DNA from: Glebionis coronaria
Taxonomy: Eukaryota > Streptophyta > Magnoliopsida > Asterales > Asteraceae
Reading direction: 5' to 3'
Length of the DNA: 64,000 bases
Assembly: GCA_025667525.1 (NCBI GenBank)
Contig: CM046882.1
Location: 19,542,488 to 19,606,487 of the forward strand
This document shows positions 21,223 through 32,012 of the stretch, in pieces. Every line of letters starts with the position of its first letter. Within the stretch, counting starts at the first letter, position 1. The notes beneath the pieces are model-generated. The model was not told the origin of the DNA. It ran no database searches and saw nothing but the letters and a program-made list of their open reading frames with translations. Position numbers and translations under genes: made by a program.

Positions 21223-21231
21223 AGGTTAAAG

Positions 21232-22023
21232 GAAAGAAATAGTATACGAGTTTTCAAATGGATTTTCTTTGTTTGTCAACAATAACGACTTAACAAGCTA
21301 AATCACTTTGATTGAGAAGTTTATAAAATATTAACAAAAATTAATAACAACTATACACAATTTTCTAAACAAAGATTGCAAACTTTGTCGTTACAAAAAG
21401 TTTATGAGTTTTGTAGTCTTTATAGGTAGTTTACATACATCCTATCTTATATTTTTATACGCCACGTAATTCATAAATATATTTTGCTAGTTGAGTCGTA
21501 CCACTTTATGATCCTAGGCCACAAAACTAATCCAACGCCCAATTAGTTAAAATTGAAAACCTCACCTTTTAAGATACCCACGAAATTAAACAACAAAACA
21601 ACAACAAAAAAACAAAGAAAGAATCATACTTTTATGGCGGCTGAAATGATGATGGTCGGCGGTAGATCGGATGGTGGCTACCGACAAATGAAATGGTGGT
21701 GGTGGCTGAGATAAGGTGGTGGTGGTGGAATGGTGGTGGGATAGTGGTGATAGGATTTGTGTTTTAAAAAGAGAAGAAAAAAAGGAAAATGATAGTATTT
21801 ACTTTATAGAGGAAAAACAAACAAAAATATTCTTCCTGCTTCAGAGAAAAGAAGTAAGAAGAGGTTTTTTAAAGAAAACAAACAAGGCCTTAGATTGTTT
21901 TGGACACATCGGCACAATTGACAATATTCTTATTTGGAAACAACTATTTAAATGTACTGACAGTAACAAAGAAACAACCGGCGATTCTATCACATGTTCA
22001 TATCCATTTTAGTTTTTATAGAA
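21232..22023 (+). repeat. Array unit in segment S1, second part
   Basis: Contains the 'tctttgtttgtcaa' block, the 'ctagttgagtcgtaccactttatgatc' block and the 'gattgttttggacacatcggcacaa' block. A G-rich GGTGGT stretch lies at 21690-21740. CATAT at 21999-22003 is the unoccupied target of the Athila-like element at 47204. The ORF 21716-22012 has no recognisable motif and covers low-complexity sequence. Confidence 0.75.
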
Positions 22024-22704
22024 CTAGACGAGTACCCGCGCATAGCGGCGGAAATTGTCTAGCAACAGATAATTAACACGATGCGATATTGTGGTAAGTG
22101 TTTCGGTGACGTTCAGAATATAACGTCAAAAGATTAAACTTTTATTGCAAAACATTGTAACATGTTATAATTCAAAATATCTTATAAGTATGTTTCAATT
22201 GGATGAAAGGGTGCCATTTGTTTAATTAACCAAAGTTTATATCTTTTTTAATGAATAAGATTTGCATGTAATAGTTTTTTAGTGGGACCCACATTTTTCA
22301 AGCATTCAACATTTTCAACTTTCAACCAAAGGGATACACCCTTTATAATGTAATATAAATATACATTAGTGGGACCCACATTTTTCCAGCATTCAACATT
22401 TTCAACTTTTAACAAAAAGATACACCCTTTATAATTATAGATATAGATTAGTGGGACTCACATTTTTCAACCATTCAACATTTTCAACTTTCAACCAAAT
22501 GGATACACCCTTTATAATGTAGTATAGATATAGATTAGTGGGACATACATTTTTCAACCATTCAACATTTTCAACTTTCAACCAAAGGGCTACACCCTTT
22601 ATAATGTAATATAGATATAGATTAGTGGGACCCACATTTTTCAACCATTCAACATTTTCAACTTTCAACCAAAGGGATACACCCTTTATAATGTAGTATA
22701 TAGA
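22024..22704 (-). mobile_element. Non-autonomous Helitron, 681 bp
   Basis: On the minus strand it starts TCTATATACTACATTATAAAG (5' TC) and ends CGCGGGTACTCGTCTAG (3' CTAG), inserted between A and T without target duplication. The paralogous segment reads straight through the junction (63113/63114), so both edges are exact. It has no ORF of its own; the 96-codon ORF at 22435-22725 only reflects internal tandem repeats. Confidence 0.9.
22281..22704 (-). repeat. Five tandem copies of an 82-87 bp unit inside the Helitron
   Basis: Copies start at about 22281, 22368, 22450, 22537 and 22624 (plus sense 'AGTGGGAC'). Each contains a CACATTTTTCAA block, two short ATTTTCAAC/TTTCAAC blocks and an ACACCCTTTATAAT block. 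The last unit coincides with the Helitron 5' end, so the 5' terminal sequence itself has been repeated. Confidence 0.9.
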
Positions 22705-24560
22705 TTTAGCGGTTTGTTTAATCATTTATGTAGACACTCAAACATATATAAGTGGGTAACTTGTGGCTAAAATGTGACTCGTAACAATTTTGTTTTATTA
22801 ACAAATATGTGTAAATTTCTGGTATGAGTCCCACATAGGATTGATGAATGGTTTCCAAAAGATATATGTCAATGGATGTTAAAAGAGTTTCAATAGTCAT
22901 CATATCTTGGAAAATTTATATGATCTTTCAAATTTTTAATACCTATTTTACCTACTAAAACTTTCATAACTTATTATCCAGTCACGACCAAATATCAACA
23001 AAAGCTCGATGAAACTACTACCAAGGTAATACGCACAAACACATTTCGGCACAAACAAACAGTGATTGTAATTGAAAATTGAACAGGAAATCGTGATAAT
23101 TACATGACAATTTGTACTCGATAACACAATAAAATATTCATCCACTCAACATAAACAAAATTTAAATGAATCACATCATCAACGATACCACAACCAAAAG
23201 AACTTGTTAATCAAAAGAGATTCATTATCGCTACATGATAAATATTCATGAGCGTGTTTGTTCCAGCTTATAGCATATTTAGTTTTGGTTTTATGTTCAA
23301 TAACCTCGCTTATCTTGAAACTTTGCGACTTGTATAAATTTGTCAAACGATACTACGATATGATACTACATCAAATACACTCGGAAACAAAGATGGTGAC
23401 ATCATTAACAACTCGGTTAAAATCAATAATTCTAATTAGATCGATGAAGTCATTTGCATCAACTCAATAATAACAAGTTAACAACCGTATGTATCCAAAT
23501 TTAGCTACTAGTAAAACTTTATTAACAACGAAACTAAACATGTCGTTATCAGCTCATGAAGATTGAGATGATTTATAGAAAGTAAGTGTTATTTTTCATT
23601 TTATTTATAAGAAAAAGGATTTATGAATTTTTAGTAAGAAGATATTTTTTGTTAAAAAAAATATTAATTGGTTATAGAATTTATAAATATTCTCCATGCG
23701 GATTCTTACCAAGAGTAAAGTTGAAGTAATACTCTTCCCATTAATCCACATGGGAACCATCTATTAATCTACACATACATGATGCATATACAATGTTGTA
23801 TATAACCATAGAGAGATTTAATTTTTTTTTCGATGTGGGAAGTATATGGTTAAGATCCTTTATAGATAAAAAAAAATGAGGTGGTAATTATATAACCGTT
23901 GACTCTCTTAGTTTAAGATGGTAATGTGTTGCATGAAAACAAGATGGTAATGTTAACCAAATGAGACATGCATGTGCATATGGTACATAACCGAGTAAGG
24001 TTGGTTCGCTTCAACCTGATGTTGGTTGGTTTTCTTTTTCTCACATTTTGTGTTTCACATTTTGTGTTTCACGTGTTTTTGAGACACAATATTTTATTTA
24101 TATTAACTTTATTTTTGACATACTTTATCTCGTTGCGAAGTATTCTTAAAGAAGAACGCAAAGCTACTAACTACAACGAATATATATAACATATACATAT
24201 ATTAAATTATGTCCAAGTTTTGCAAAAACTCAATTTGGAAAACCAATTTTCAAACATTAAAACTATATCAAGTAAAAAACACACATTCTGTGTATTTTAA
24301 AACGCATACATATTGCATCAAGGTCCGAACCAAGTATTACATTGCTTTTGGGTTAGCCTTAGAGAGTGACTTTAAGGCGACCCGTAATGCATCGGTCGTG
24401 CATGTTATCCGGACCCGTTGACTACCCTTTGCTACACGTCTGATGCGTTAGATCCCTTAACGGTTATCTTAAACACCAAATAAGGAGAAGTCAGTTCTAA
24501 ACAAGACCAAGTTTATGCGTCTAAATAGGGACGAAATTTAACAACTATTATTGAAGGAGC
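22705..24560 (+). repeat. Array unit, S1 third part and following
   Basis: 22705-about 23590 is about 98-99% identical to 63114-64000. In order: GAGTCCCACATAGG plus TATA-like ATATATG (22827-22870), 'cagtcacgacc' (22980), 'gtactcgataacac' (23113), 'gcgtgtttgttcc' (23252), 'tcatgaagattgagatgatttatag' (23553), fold-back (23691-23755), minus USE/TATA and 'gttgcatgaaaacaag' (23929), ending in 'aggagaagtcag' (24484). No gene is supported. Confidence 0.78.
23654..23775 (-). ncRNA. Candidate hairpin RNA with snRNA-type promoter, second copy
   Basis: On the minus strand CCCACATCG (23831-23839) is a perfect USE core. After 26 nt comes TATATA (23799-23804), then the fold-back with CCATGCGGATT (23694-23704) facing AATCCACATGG (23743-23753), one mismatch, and the inner AAGAGTA/TACTCTT. 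Eight A on the plus strand at 23654-23661 would act as a T-run terminator. The outer stem differs in sequence from the S1 copy but still pairs. Expression is unproven. Confidence 0.32.
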
Positions 24561-25470
24561 CGAACTATGTATTTATTACAGTTATTGTCCTATTACACAT
24601 TTACACTAAAAGGTCTTGGATATTATTAATATATTTACCACCTAATTTAAAGAGAGGACTTTTTGTAAACCTCTCAAGAAGAAACGTAGTTTTGAGCTCA
24701 CTCGTTAATCGGAAAGAAACACCCACAAGTTCACTGTGGCTTGTTGTGAAGAGAAAAAACCATTGTTCTAAATAGCCCGCTACTACTCGTCTTAAGGCGC
24801 ACTAAAACTTGAGACATAACATTCACGCTAGACAATACGTTAATGCGCGCTACGATATGAGGTGCGGTAATTTTTTGAATTTAACTAAAAAATGATTATT
24901 TTTACATGTAATAAGAGTTTTCTAACTTTATTTATTATATATAACATTTAATATGAACTAAATATAAATATAATATTAAAATATAATAAAACATATAAAT
25001 AATTTTATATGTTGCGCCGTCATAAGTCACGCTTTAAAAACGTTGGAGATTCGCTTTAATCAGCTTGGACAGGCCGCCACGTCACGCCTTACGGATTTAT
25101 CACCATGGAAAAAACTGATATAATGCGAATTTTACCTAATCAGAATCTACAAAAATTATTAAAACAGTTAAACAATGTACTTTTAACGATTATCAAAAGC
25201 TATAGTTTCGATATGTTTCTTTTTTATTCTTTTGTCTCATTTTAGCTTTAACATTAGTAGGAGTACAAACGAGATTCATTTCTTCTTCCGGTCTAAATTT
25301 CGAGTTAATTGTAGAATGAGTTTGAATTTAAAATGTTTCAGTAGATTTTCATATCTATACCTTATCCATTTCTACATGATAATATTAGCTGTGATTGATT
25401 CATATCACACTGATTAGGTGTATGTTTACCTAAGAGAGCTCGGTACAGTGGGCTGGTGGCTGGCTGGTCA
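24561..25470. other. Gene-free stretch between array units
   Basis: No coding region, RNA or transposon ends are recognised. 24780-25110 has an AT-rich centre between GC-richer edges, with phrases such as AAGGCGCACTAAAAC and GTCACGCTTTAAAA suggesting a weak inverted relation, but ends could not be defined. Confidence 0.4.
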
Positions 25471-25606
25471 CGACGGCGCGAGGCCACGGCGGCGCCAACC
25501 ACACCGTGGCTCGCGTCGTCGGTTTTGGGCTGGTACCTATCAGCCGACGCCATAGTGACGGCGCGAGGCCACGGCGGCGCCAACCACACCGTGGCTCGCG
25601 CCGTTG
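25471..25606. repeat. Duplicated GC-rich palindromes
   Basis: Two 50-bp copies (25471-25521 and 25557-25606) each fold as GGCGCGAGGCCACGG facing CCGTGGCTCGCGYC with a short loop. They are direct repeats of each other with few differences. Between them, GGCTG faces CAGCC. The GC content contrasts sharply with the surroundings and no other array unit contains it, so it was probably inserted (fold-back element), but no clear duplication is visible. Confidence 0.75.
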
Positions 25607-25639
25607 GGTTTTTTAATGATGGCTTAAATGAAATTAACA

Positions 25640-27410
25640 CCCCATGAACATCACCATATTTTTTACGGCTTGCATTGTCAGCAAAAGCACGATAAAAGTA
25701 TAACTAAGCAGCATAATATGCACAAACACATTTCAGAACAAACAACTAGTACACGATAGTAAATGAAAGTCGCAACCATTAAATTCAAGGCTAATGGTCA
25801 TAAATTACATGTTGATTTGTACTCGACAACACGATACAATACTGATCTACATTAACATAAACAAAAGTTTAAATCAACCACGCCATCAACGGTACCACAA
25901 CCAAAACAACTCGTTAACCGAAAGAAAGTCATTAACGCTACGAGTGAAATAGTATTTGGCGTGTTTCTTACGGCTTATAACCTTATTAGGATTTAGGCTT
26001 ATGTTTCATAACGTCACTTATTTTGAAACTTTGCGGCTTATATAAGTTTGCCAAGCGATACTACTTCAAACTGACTCTCAAATGATCACGTCTTCATCAT
26101 TAACAACTTGATTGAAGCAATTCGATCAACAAATGCAACTAAAAACTTCATTTTTATCCGTACTACTTGTAATCACGTCATCATGAGCTCATGAAGGTTG
26201 AGATGATTTACAGAAAGTAAGTATTATTTTGTATTTTATTTGTAGAAAAAAGGATTTGTGAATTTTTATTTAAAGGATGTTTTTTTTAAGAAATATTAAA
26301 AAATTGTACAATCTATAAACATTTCCGAATCGGTTCACGAGGAAGAGTAAAGTGAAAGTAATACTCTTCCTCGAATTCCAACTCAGAACCATCTATTAAT
26401 CTACATGTACATGGTGCATATACAATGCATATATAACCAAAAAGAGATTTAATTCTTTTTCCGATGTGGGAAGTATACGGTTAAGATCATTTATAGATGA
26501 AAAATCAGGTGGTAATTTAGATAATCATGGATATTCCTGGATGGGTAATGGTTTCATTGAGCACGTCAATGTATTCCATGAAAACAAGATGGTAATCGTA
26601 ACACAAATGACACATGTGCACTATGGAACATACCGAATAAGGTCGGTTTGCTTCAACCTAATCTTGGTTGGTTTGTTGGGTCGGGCGGATTTTGTGTGAA
26701 AATGATTGGCCTCAAGTGAAGCGTCCTAAACACCAATAAGGAGAAGTCTGGCATAAATAGGACCAATTCGTTAGAGGATGTTTGTGCACGTGTGTGTTTT
26801 TACTCAATTGAATTTTATGGGATTCATTTATGTTTAAGTGAGTTATTTTTTTTTGTTGTCATCAATGACCCTATTTTCGTCAATTGGTCATGAAGTTCTA
26901 AAGAGGAAAAATCGATGTGACTGTGGTGTCCTCGCCCCCTCGGTCCTAAGTTTTAATTGGTTACCATTATGGGTAGCCTAAGGAAAGCATTTATTCAGAA
27001 ACATCACAAACGTGCGTCTATTTCTAACCTAATTAGTTAATTACATCAACAAAAGTCTTGTATTTTTATGTTTTTATATAAGCATTGACTAAAAAACGGT
27101 GTAATCTAAATCTGCTTAAGTTGTGATGTAGTAACAAAGTATTTTCAATACTCAAGAGAATAATACACTTTAAAGAAACAATTTAAACATTCAAAAGTAA
27201 CATATATTGGCCTTTAAAGAGAAGAAATAGCATCACCTAATATACAACATCTTAAGCTTGTCTTTGTTTGTGAATAATGAATTAATGACAAACCAAAACA
27301 CTTGTTTGACAAGAAAATACGAGTACTAATTTTTTTAATGTCTATTCCATCCGTATACAATCTTCTAAAATTGGATTCCAAACTTTTTCCTTAGAACTTT
27401 GTTAATCACT
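25640..27410 (+). repeat. Array unit, the most complete single copy
   Basis: Landmarks in order: 'ttttttacggcttgcat' (25655), 'gtactcgacaacacg' (25819), 'ggcgtgtttc' (25958), 'gctcatgaaggttgagatgattta' (26186), fold-back (26338-26373), minus USE/TATA (26430-26470), 'cacgtcaatgtattcc' (26562), 'aaggagaagtc' (26737), 'tggtcatgaagttctaaagag' (26884), 'ttgtttgtgaataatgaattaatgac' (27263). No gene is supported. Confidence 0.78.
26298..26405 (-). ncRNA. Candidate hairpin RNA with snRNA-type promoter, best-preserved promoter
   Basis: On the minus strand CCCACATCGG (26461-26470) is followed by 26 nt and TATATA (26430-26435 on the plus strand). Downstream is a fold-back with a perfect 12-bp stem, CGAGGAAGAGTA at 26338-26349 with TACTCTTCCTCG at 26362-26373, and six A on the plus strand (26298-26303). 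In known plant snRNA genes a USE-TATA spacing of about 23-26 nt goes with RNA polymerase III. The match of promoter, hairpin and T-run is seen; transcription is inference. Confidence 0.33.
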
Positions 27411-27424
27411 AACATACCATGAAC

Positions 27425-27556
27425 CGAGCTCGAGCTTAAGTAATAAGGCTCGCAACGAGTCAAGCTCGAGCTCGAACTTTTTAAAACTTAAACGAGCCGA
27501 GCTCGAATTTTGTAAAACATAAAAGAGCCGAGCTCGAGCGCCGACAGGCTTCGAAT
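27425..27556. repeat. GAGCTCGAGC-rich repeat
   Basis: Repeated GAGCCGAGCTCGA / AGCTCGAGCTCG phrases in an otherwise AT-rich unit. Such repeats are common in plant MITEs; ends and target duplication are not defined here. Confidence 0.5.
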
Positions 27557-27586
27557 CGCTTCGATTCATTTCCATTCCTAGTTTTC

Positions 27587-27847
27587 ATTCGGCACGTCAA
27601 TGTCTTACATGATAAAAGCATAGTGATCTTAAAACAAATGATGCATGTGGACTATCTTAGATAATATACAAGACAACAAACCAAACCAAATTAGATTTTT
27701 CTGGTTCGATTGGGGCCGACTTTGATTGATTTGTCGGGGTTAGATTATATTTCGGGTGAATATGCTCAGCCTCAGCCTCAGGTGATGCGTCCTAAACACA
27801 AATAAGGAGGAGTCAGTTTTAAATAGGACCAAGCCAGAGGGCTTGTG
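27587..27847 (+). repeat. Array unit cut by the copia gag-only element
   Basis: Holds the 'cacgtcaatgtcttacatga' and 'aggaggagtcagttttaaataggacc' blocks and continues beyond the insertion at 32013. TTGTG at 27843-27847 is the left target duplication. Confidence 0.75.
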
Positions 27848-28546
27848 TGTTGGAACTTTCAGTGAGTTTGGTAAGTTTATTAAGTCCCACATTAGAGGGA
27901 ATAACAAAATTATGCAAGTTTACTATAAGTAGTTAATGTAGTAACTTGGTTAACTTGCTGAAACAATGACTTCTTATTCTTTGGGATTTAGTCACGTGAG
28001 AAGAAGTATAGCAAAGTTAGTTTTGACTTGGTAAAGCTATTTGTGCTTTTGACCGGTGTACACGTTCATGATATTTGAAATATTCTCCCATGGTATCTAA
28101 TTTGTAGGGATAATCATCATGGCTAAATTATCGGGCAGTTATGATCATTATCAAAGACTTTCCACCCTATAAATAGAACATTGGGAGAAGCTCATGAAAC
28201 ACACAGAAACCACAATAGCTGCTATTTTCTTTGTGATTCACTATCTTTCTTTCTCCATACCGCAATAGCATTGTGTTGTTACAGTTGCTGCTGTGATAAC
28301 ACCGTGTCTGCATAAATCCTGAGTTGTACGACTTGTTGGCTTGCAGCAAAATACGGGCTGTCGTATAAACTTTAAAGGACAGGGACCTCCCGTGCAACGC
28401 GTTCTTGTTTTAGTTTGTTCTTTTGCAGGCCTAGTTGTAACTCGTAAGGTGTTCGGTTGCTGACTTGCTGTTGGTGTTTTCTTTTAGTATTGTTCCTGAT
28501 ATTTAGTTGTAACTCTCTAGTATTAGACTAAAGAAAGAATACAACA
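27848..28546 (+). mobile_element. 5' LTR of the gag-only copia element
   Basis: Starts TGTTGGAACTTTC and ends GAATACAACA; TG...CA ends and very close to the 3' LTR. A USE-like AGTCCCACATTAG lies at 27882 and a TATAAAT at 28169-28175 (CACCCTATAAATAGAAC) is a good promoter TATA box. Directly after the LTR there is no clear tRNA-iMet primer site. Confidence 0.88.
28169..28175 (+). promoter_or_regulatory. TATA box in the copia 5' LTR
   Basis: CCCTATAAATAG precedes the gag start by about 400 bp in the sense direction. The 3' LTR has CCCTCTAAATAG at the same place, so the TATA is changed there. Confidence 0.5.
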
Positions 28547-28571
28547 ATCTTTAAAGTTTATATTCGTTGCC

Positions 28572-29519
28572 ATGGACGCTGGAGCATCATCATCAAACCT
28601 TCGTATCATGAACGAAGAATTTGTCAAGTTGGACAAATTTGACGGGTGTAACTACACCCGATGGGCTGACAAGATGAAGTTCTTGTTGATCGTACTCAAG
28701 ATCTTCTATGTTCTCGATCCACTATTGGCCCCTATTCCCGACAATCCCGTTGCCGTTGAAGGAGAAGAAGTTGATCAGAATCAAGTCCTCGAGCTCGAGA
28801 AACAAAGAATGATCCGTAATGAAGATGAGACCTTATGCTGTGGTCATATCAAGAATTCCCGAAAGGACCGGCTGTATGACGTTTACGCTCCTATAACCGA
28901 CCCGCGAAAATTATGGAGTGCTTTGGAGTTTAAGTATAAACAACAGGAGGAAGGTACTAATAGATATCTTATTTCTAAGTTTTTCAATTTTCAAATGGTT
29001 GACGATAAGCCTATATTGGAGCAAATGCATGAACTCCAAATACTCGTTAACAAATTGAATGTGCTTTCTATTCCCATTCCGTAATTGCTACAAGTTGGTG
29101 CCATTGTTTCAAAGTTACCATCTTCATGGAATGATGTTTCAAAGAAGTTAATAAACAAGAAAGATGATTAGTCGTTGGATGATCTCTTAAAGCATCTTCG
29201 TATTGAGGAAGAAGCTAGGAATAGAGATAAACGAGTGACTAATAGGTCTACCGTTCATCATGTTCAAGTCGGGAACTCTTCGAAGAGAGGTTCTCGAAAC
29301 GGTCAAATGAAATTCAACTTGGGTGTGAACCGTGACAAATTCAAGAAGATCGGAACGTCAAAGAGAACCGGAAAATGCCATGTTTGTGGAGATCCTGGCC
29401 ACTATGCACGTGAGTGCAAGTTGAGGAAGTCCGGAAATGATGACATTAATGTGGTGAATGGTGAAATCGCGGATCGTGTGGCTCATGTTCATCTCGATGA
29501 TGATAACTTCGTGGCATGA
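28572..29519 (+). pseudogene. Copia-type gag with zinc knuckle, two in-frame stops
   Basis: The frame opens at ATG 28572 (MDAGASSSNLRIMNEEFVK) 25 bp after the LTR. Residues 17-150 match the copia gag family: LDKFDGCNYTRWADKMKFLL, then LWSALEFKYKQQEEGTNRYL. A TAA at 29085 and a TAG near 29168 interrupt the frame. Between and after them the same frame still reads SKLPSSWNDVSKKL and LLKHLRIEEEARN, so both look like point changes. The zinc knuckle CHVCGDPGHYAREC (29376-29417, CX2CX4HX4C) and an acidic end follow, with the final stop at 29517-29519. The protein would package element RNA; this copy should not give full-length product. Separate ORFs at 28572-29084 and 29175-29519 are its parts. Confidence 0.88.
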
Positions 29520-31290
29520 TAGTTTTAATCGTGAATCGTTTCTAGCTTGTTTTTCGTTAAGCATGGCGGCTAGCGCCTTTGAATAATCCGTTGCCTTTGT
29601 TTCTGTTTTTCAATTCTAGTGTAATCGTTCTTATTTCAATGATCTTGTTTGATTTTAAGTATGTGTGTTTATTTATCAAAGACTCAAAGTTATATGTTAG
29701 TTAACATATATCGGATTTTCTCTTTTATTGGCTGTTACCATATCAAAGTTTTTTGAATTTTGAGAAATAAATAATGATTACTTTTAGAACCATTGTTAAG
29801 TGTAAGAGAAACTTTTTTATGGAACAAAACTATATGCTAGAAGTGATTATACTTGTTAAATTATTGGTGAACTAATCACTTGTTGGAGTGATGTACTAAT
29901 GTGATCAAAAGACGAGTTTTGACTCACGAAATATATTGAGCAGTTAAGACTTAGAGTACAATTTCATTATTTGTGAAACAAATAAGTTGGATAAATATGA
30001 TTATAATATAAGATGCACAAAAGGTTGATGTAGCAACCATTTGTATAAAGGCTGTTGTGGCTAGTGTACTATTAAGAGAAGTACATCAGTAATGTGTATT
30101 GTTACGAAATCGATCACATATGGCTGACTTGGTATGCAACTTAGGTTGAAACCGTTAACCTATGATTCCAAATTATAGGCCTTCAAACTTGATCATGACT
30201 GATCACCTTGATCACATAGTTGGTCTAAGATTTCATGGCAGAATAATACACATATAAAGAGTCCACTAGATTTGCCACTTATATTAAGTTGTCATATTTA
30301 ATTCTGGTTGGGATGCACTGTTATCATACAAGTCATGTGTGAATTTATTAATGTTTTAAGTGTTTAAAATTCACAAGCTGGTGATTTAGTAATGTACTAA
30401 GAATAGAATTGTTTTCCTTGATGAAAAGGAAACAAGTTAGCATACAAGTTGTGAACTAAACTGTCTATGTTGTCTAAGTTGTGGAAATTGAAGAGGTCAG
30501 TATTAACATCTTAAAATTCCATAGTGTTGGAATGAATATAGAGATTAAGAAGATGTACCATCACAGACAAGTTTTCAAGTGATATAGAAACTTGAATTTG
30601 ATACTACTAATTTTCTGACGAGAAACTTAATGAGTATTTACGATGAGACCGATAAGCGTGAACTTATCGGGTATATCCTAATAAGTCTCTGACGAGAGGC
30701 TTATTAAGGATTACTAGAGGCATGGGTTTTGAAACCAAATGAGAATTGGTTGGTGACGGAAACCCGACTTGATTGTAGAGCTCCTACATTACGAGTTTAA
30801 TGGGTAATAACGAAGTTATTAATCGATAGAAGGTACTATCAATTTAATAAGCCCATGCGTAGTATAGATAGTACGTCGTTGACGAGATGTAGGTTGATGT
30901 CAAACCTCTTAACTAATCTTATGAGGCGTCTTATCAACGAGGACGATAGAGAAGTTTAGCCTATATAGCCTAGAGGTGGTGCCGCCTCAAATAGAGAGTT
31001 ATGGTTTCTTTCTTAGAGGGCTATGAAAGGGATTTAAGCGCATGGCCATATTCGCGCTCAGTGAGAATGCAATTGTTACAATGATTAGTGTGTGTATGTA
31101 GGCCGTGAAATTAATAAATAGATCTTTGGTTTAATCTTCGGACACCAATTACTAGGTTCTTGGTTTAATCTTCGGATACCAAAGAATCAATTTCACTTGT
31201 ATACTTATATGAGCATGGTTTAATCTTAGTGATACCATTGTGACACTAATTATTAGAGTAGGAGAAAAAAAAAACTTTCCAACCTGGTGG
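29520..31290 (+). other. Non-coding 3' region of the gag-only element, rich in short hairpins
   Basis: About 1.8 kb without genes. From 30600 to 31240 short perfect hairpins are dense, for example CCGATAAG facing CTTATCGG, AATAAGTCTC facing GAGAGGCTTATT, and GATAGAAGGTACTATC. Three related hairpins end the region at 31126-31148, 31160-31182 and 31215-31238, sharing a TTTAATCTT loop. These may serve packaging or reverse transcription. Confidence 0.55.
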
Positions 31291-31295
31291 AGGAT
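31286..31295 (+). other. Polypurine tract of the gag-only element
   Basis: GGTGGAGGAT directly before the TGTTGG start of the 3' LTR. Confidence 0.65.
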
Positions 31296-32012
31296 TGTTG
31301 GAACTTTCAGTGAGTTTGGTAAGTTTATTAAGTCCCACATTAGAGGAATAACAAAATTATGTAAGTTTACTATAAGTAGTTAATGTAGTAACTTGGTTAA
31401 CTTGCTGAAACAATGACTTCTTATTCCTTGGGATTTAGTCACGTGAGAAAAAGTATAGCAAAGTTAGTTTTGACTTGGTAAAGCTATTTGTGCTTTTGAC
31501 CAGGAAAACTAAACATGGGGGTGTACACGTTCACGATATTTGAAATATTCTCCCATGATATCTAATTTGTAGGGATAATCATCATGGCTAAACTATCGGG
31601 CAGTTATGATCATTATCAAAGACTTTCCACCCTCTAAATAGAACATTGGGAGAAGCTCATGAAACACACAGAAAACCACAACAGCTGCTATTTTCTTTGT
31701 GATTAACTACCTTTCTTTCTCCATACCGCAATAGCATTGTGTTGTTACAGTTGCTGCTGTGATAACACCGTGTCTGCATAAATCCTGAGTTGTACGACTT
31801 GTTGGCTTGCAGCAAAATACGGGCTGTCGTGTAAACTTTAAAGGACAGGGACCTCCCGTGCAGCGCGTTCTTGTTTTAGTTTGTTCTTTTGCAGGCCTAG
31901 TTGTAACTCTTAAGGTGTTCGGTTGGTGACTTGCTGTTGGTGTTTTCTTTTAGTATTGTTTCTGATATTTAGTTGTAACTCTCTAGTATTAGACTAAAGA
32001 AAGAATACAACA
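31296..32012 (+). mobile_element. 3' LTR of the gag-only copia element
   Basis: Same start and end as the 5' LTR, with a small number of substitutions and an extra segment of about 18 bp (CAGGAAAACTAAACATGG) near 31500. Confidence 0.88.

Larger units (their letters stand above)
27848..32012 (+). mobile_element. Gag-only copia LTR retrotransposon (TR-GAG type), 4.2 kb
   Basis: Two LTRs (27848-28546 and 31296-32012) enclose a copia-type gag and 1.8 kb of non-coding sequence. Direct repeats TTGTG at 27843-27847 and 32013-32017 mark the insertion. There is no protease, integrase, reverse transcriptase or RNase H. It is therefore non-autonomous, like the TR-GAG group of plant elements. The array unit continues across the junction (TTGTG then TGTGAGTGTTTTACTC). 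Confidence 0.9.

Noticed and set aside
22281..22704. CRISPR-like array
   Set aside because: The units are direct 82-87 bp repeats without unique spacers, inside a plant Helitron.
22435..22725. ORF with three similar 29-residue repeats
   Set aside because: The repetition comes from the 87-bp tandem DNA repeats of the Helitron, whose length is a multiple of three; there is no start context or known domain.
30600..30720. Hammerhead ribozyme (CTGACGAG motifs)
   Set aside because: The CTGANGA-like core appears, but stem II and the GAAA and GUC elements are not in the needed order; the motifs are loops of simple hairpins.
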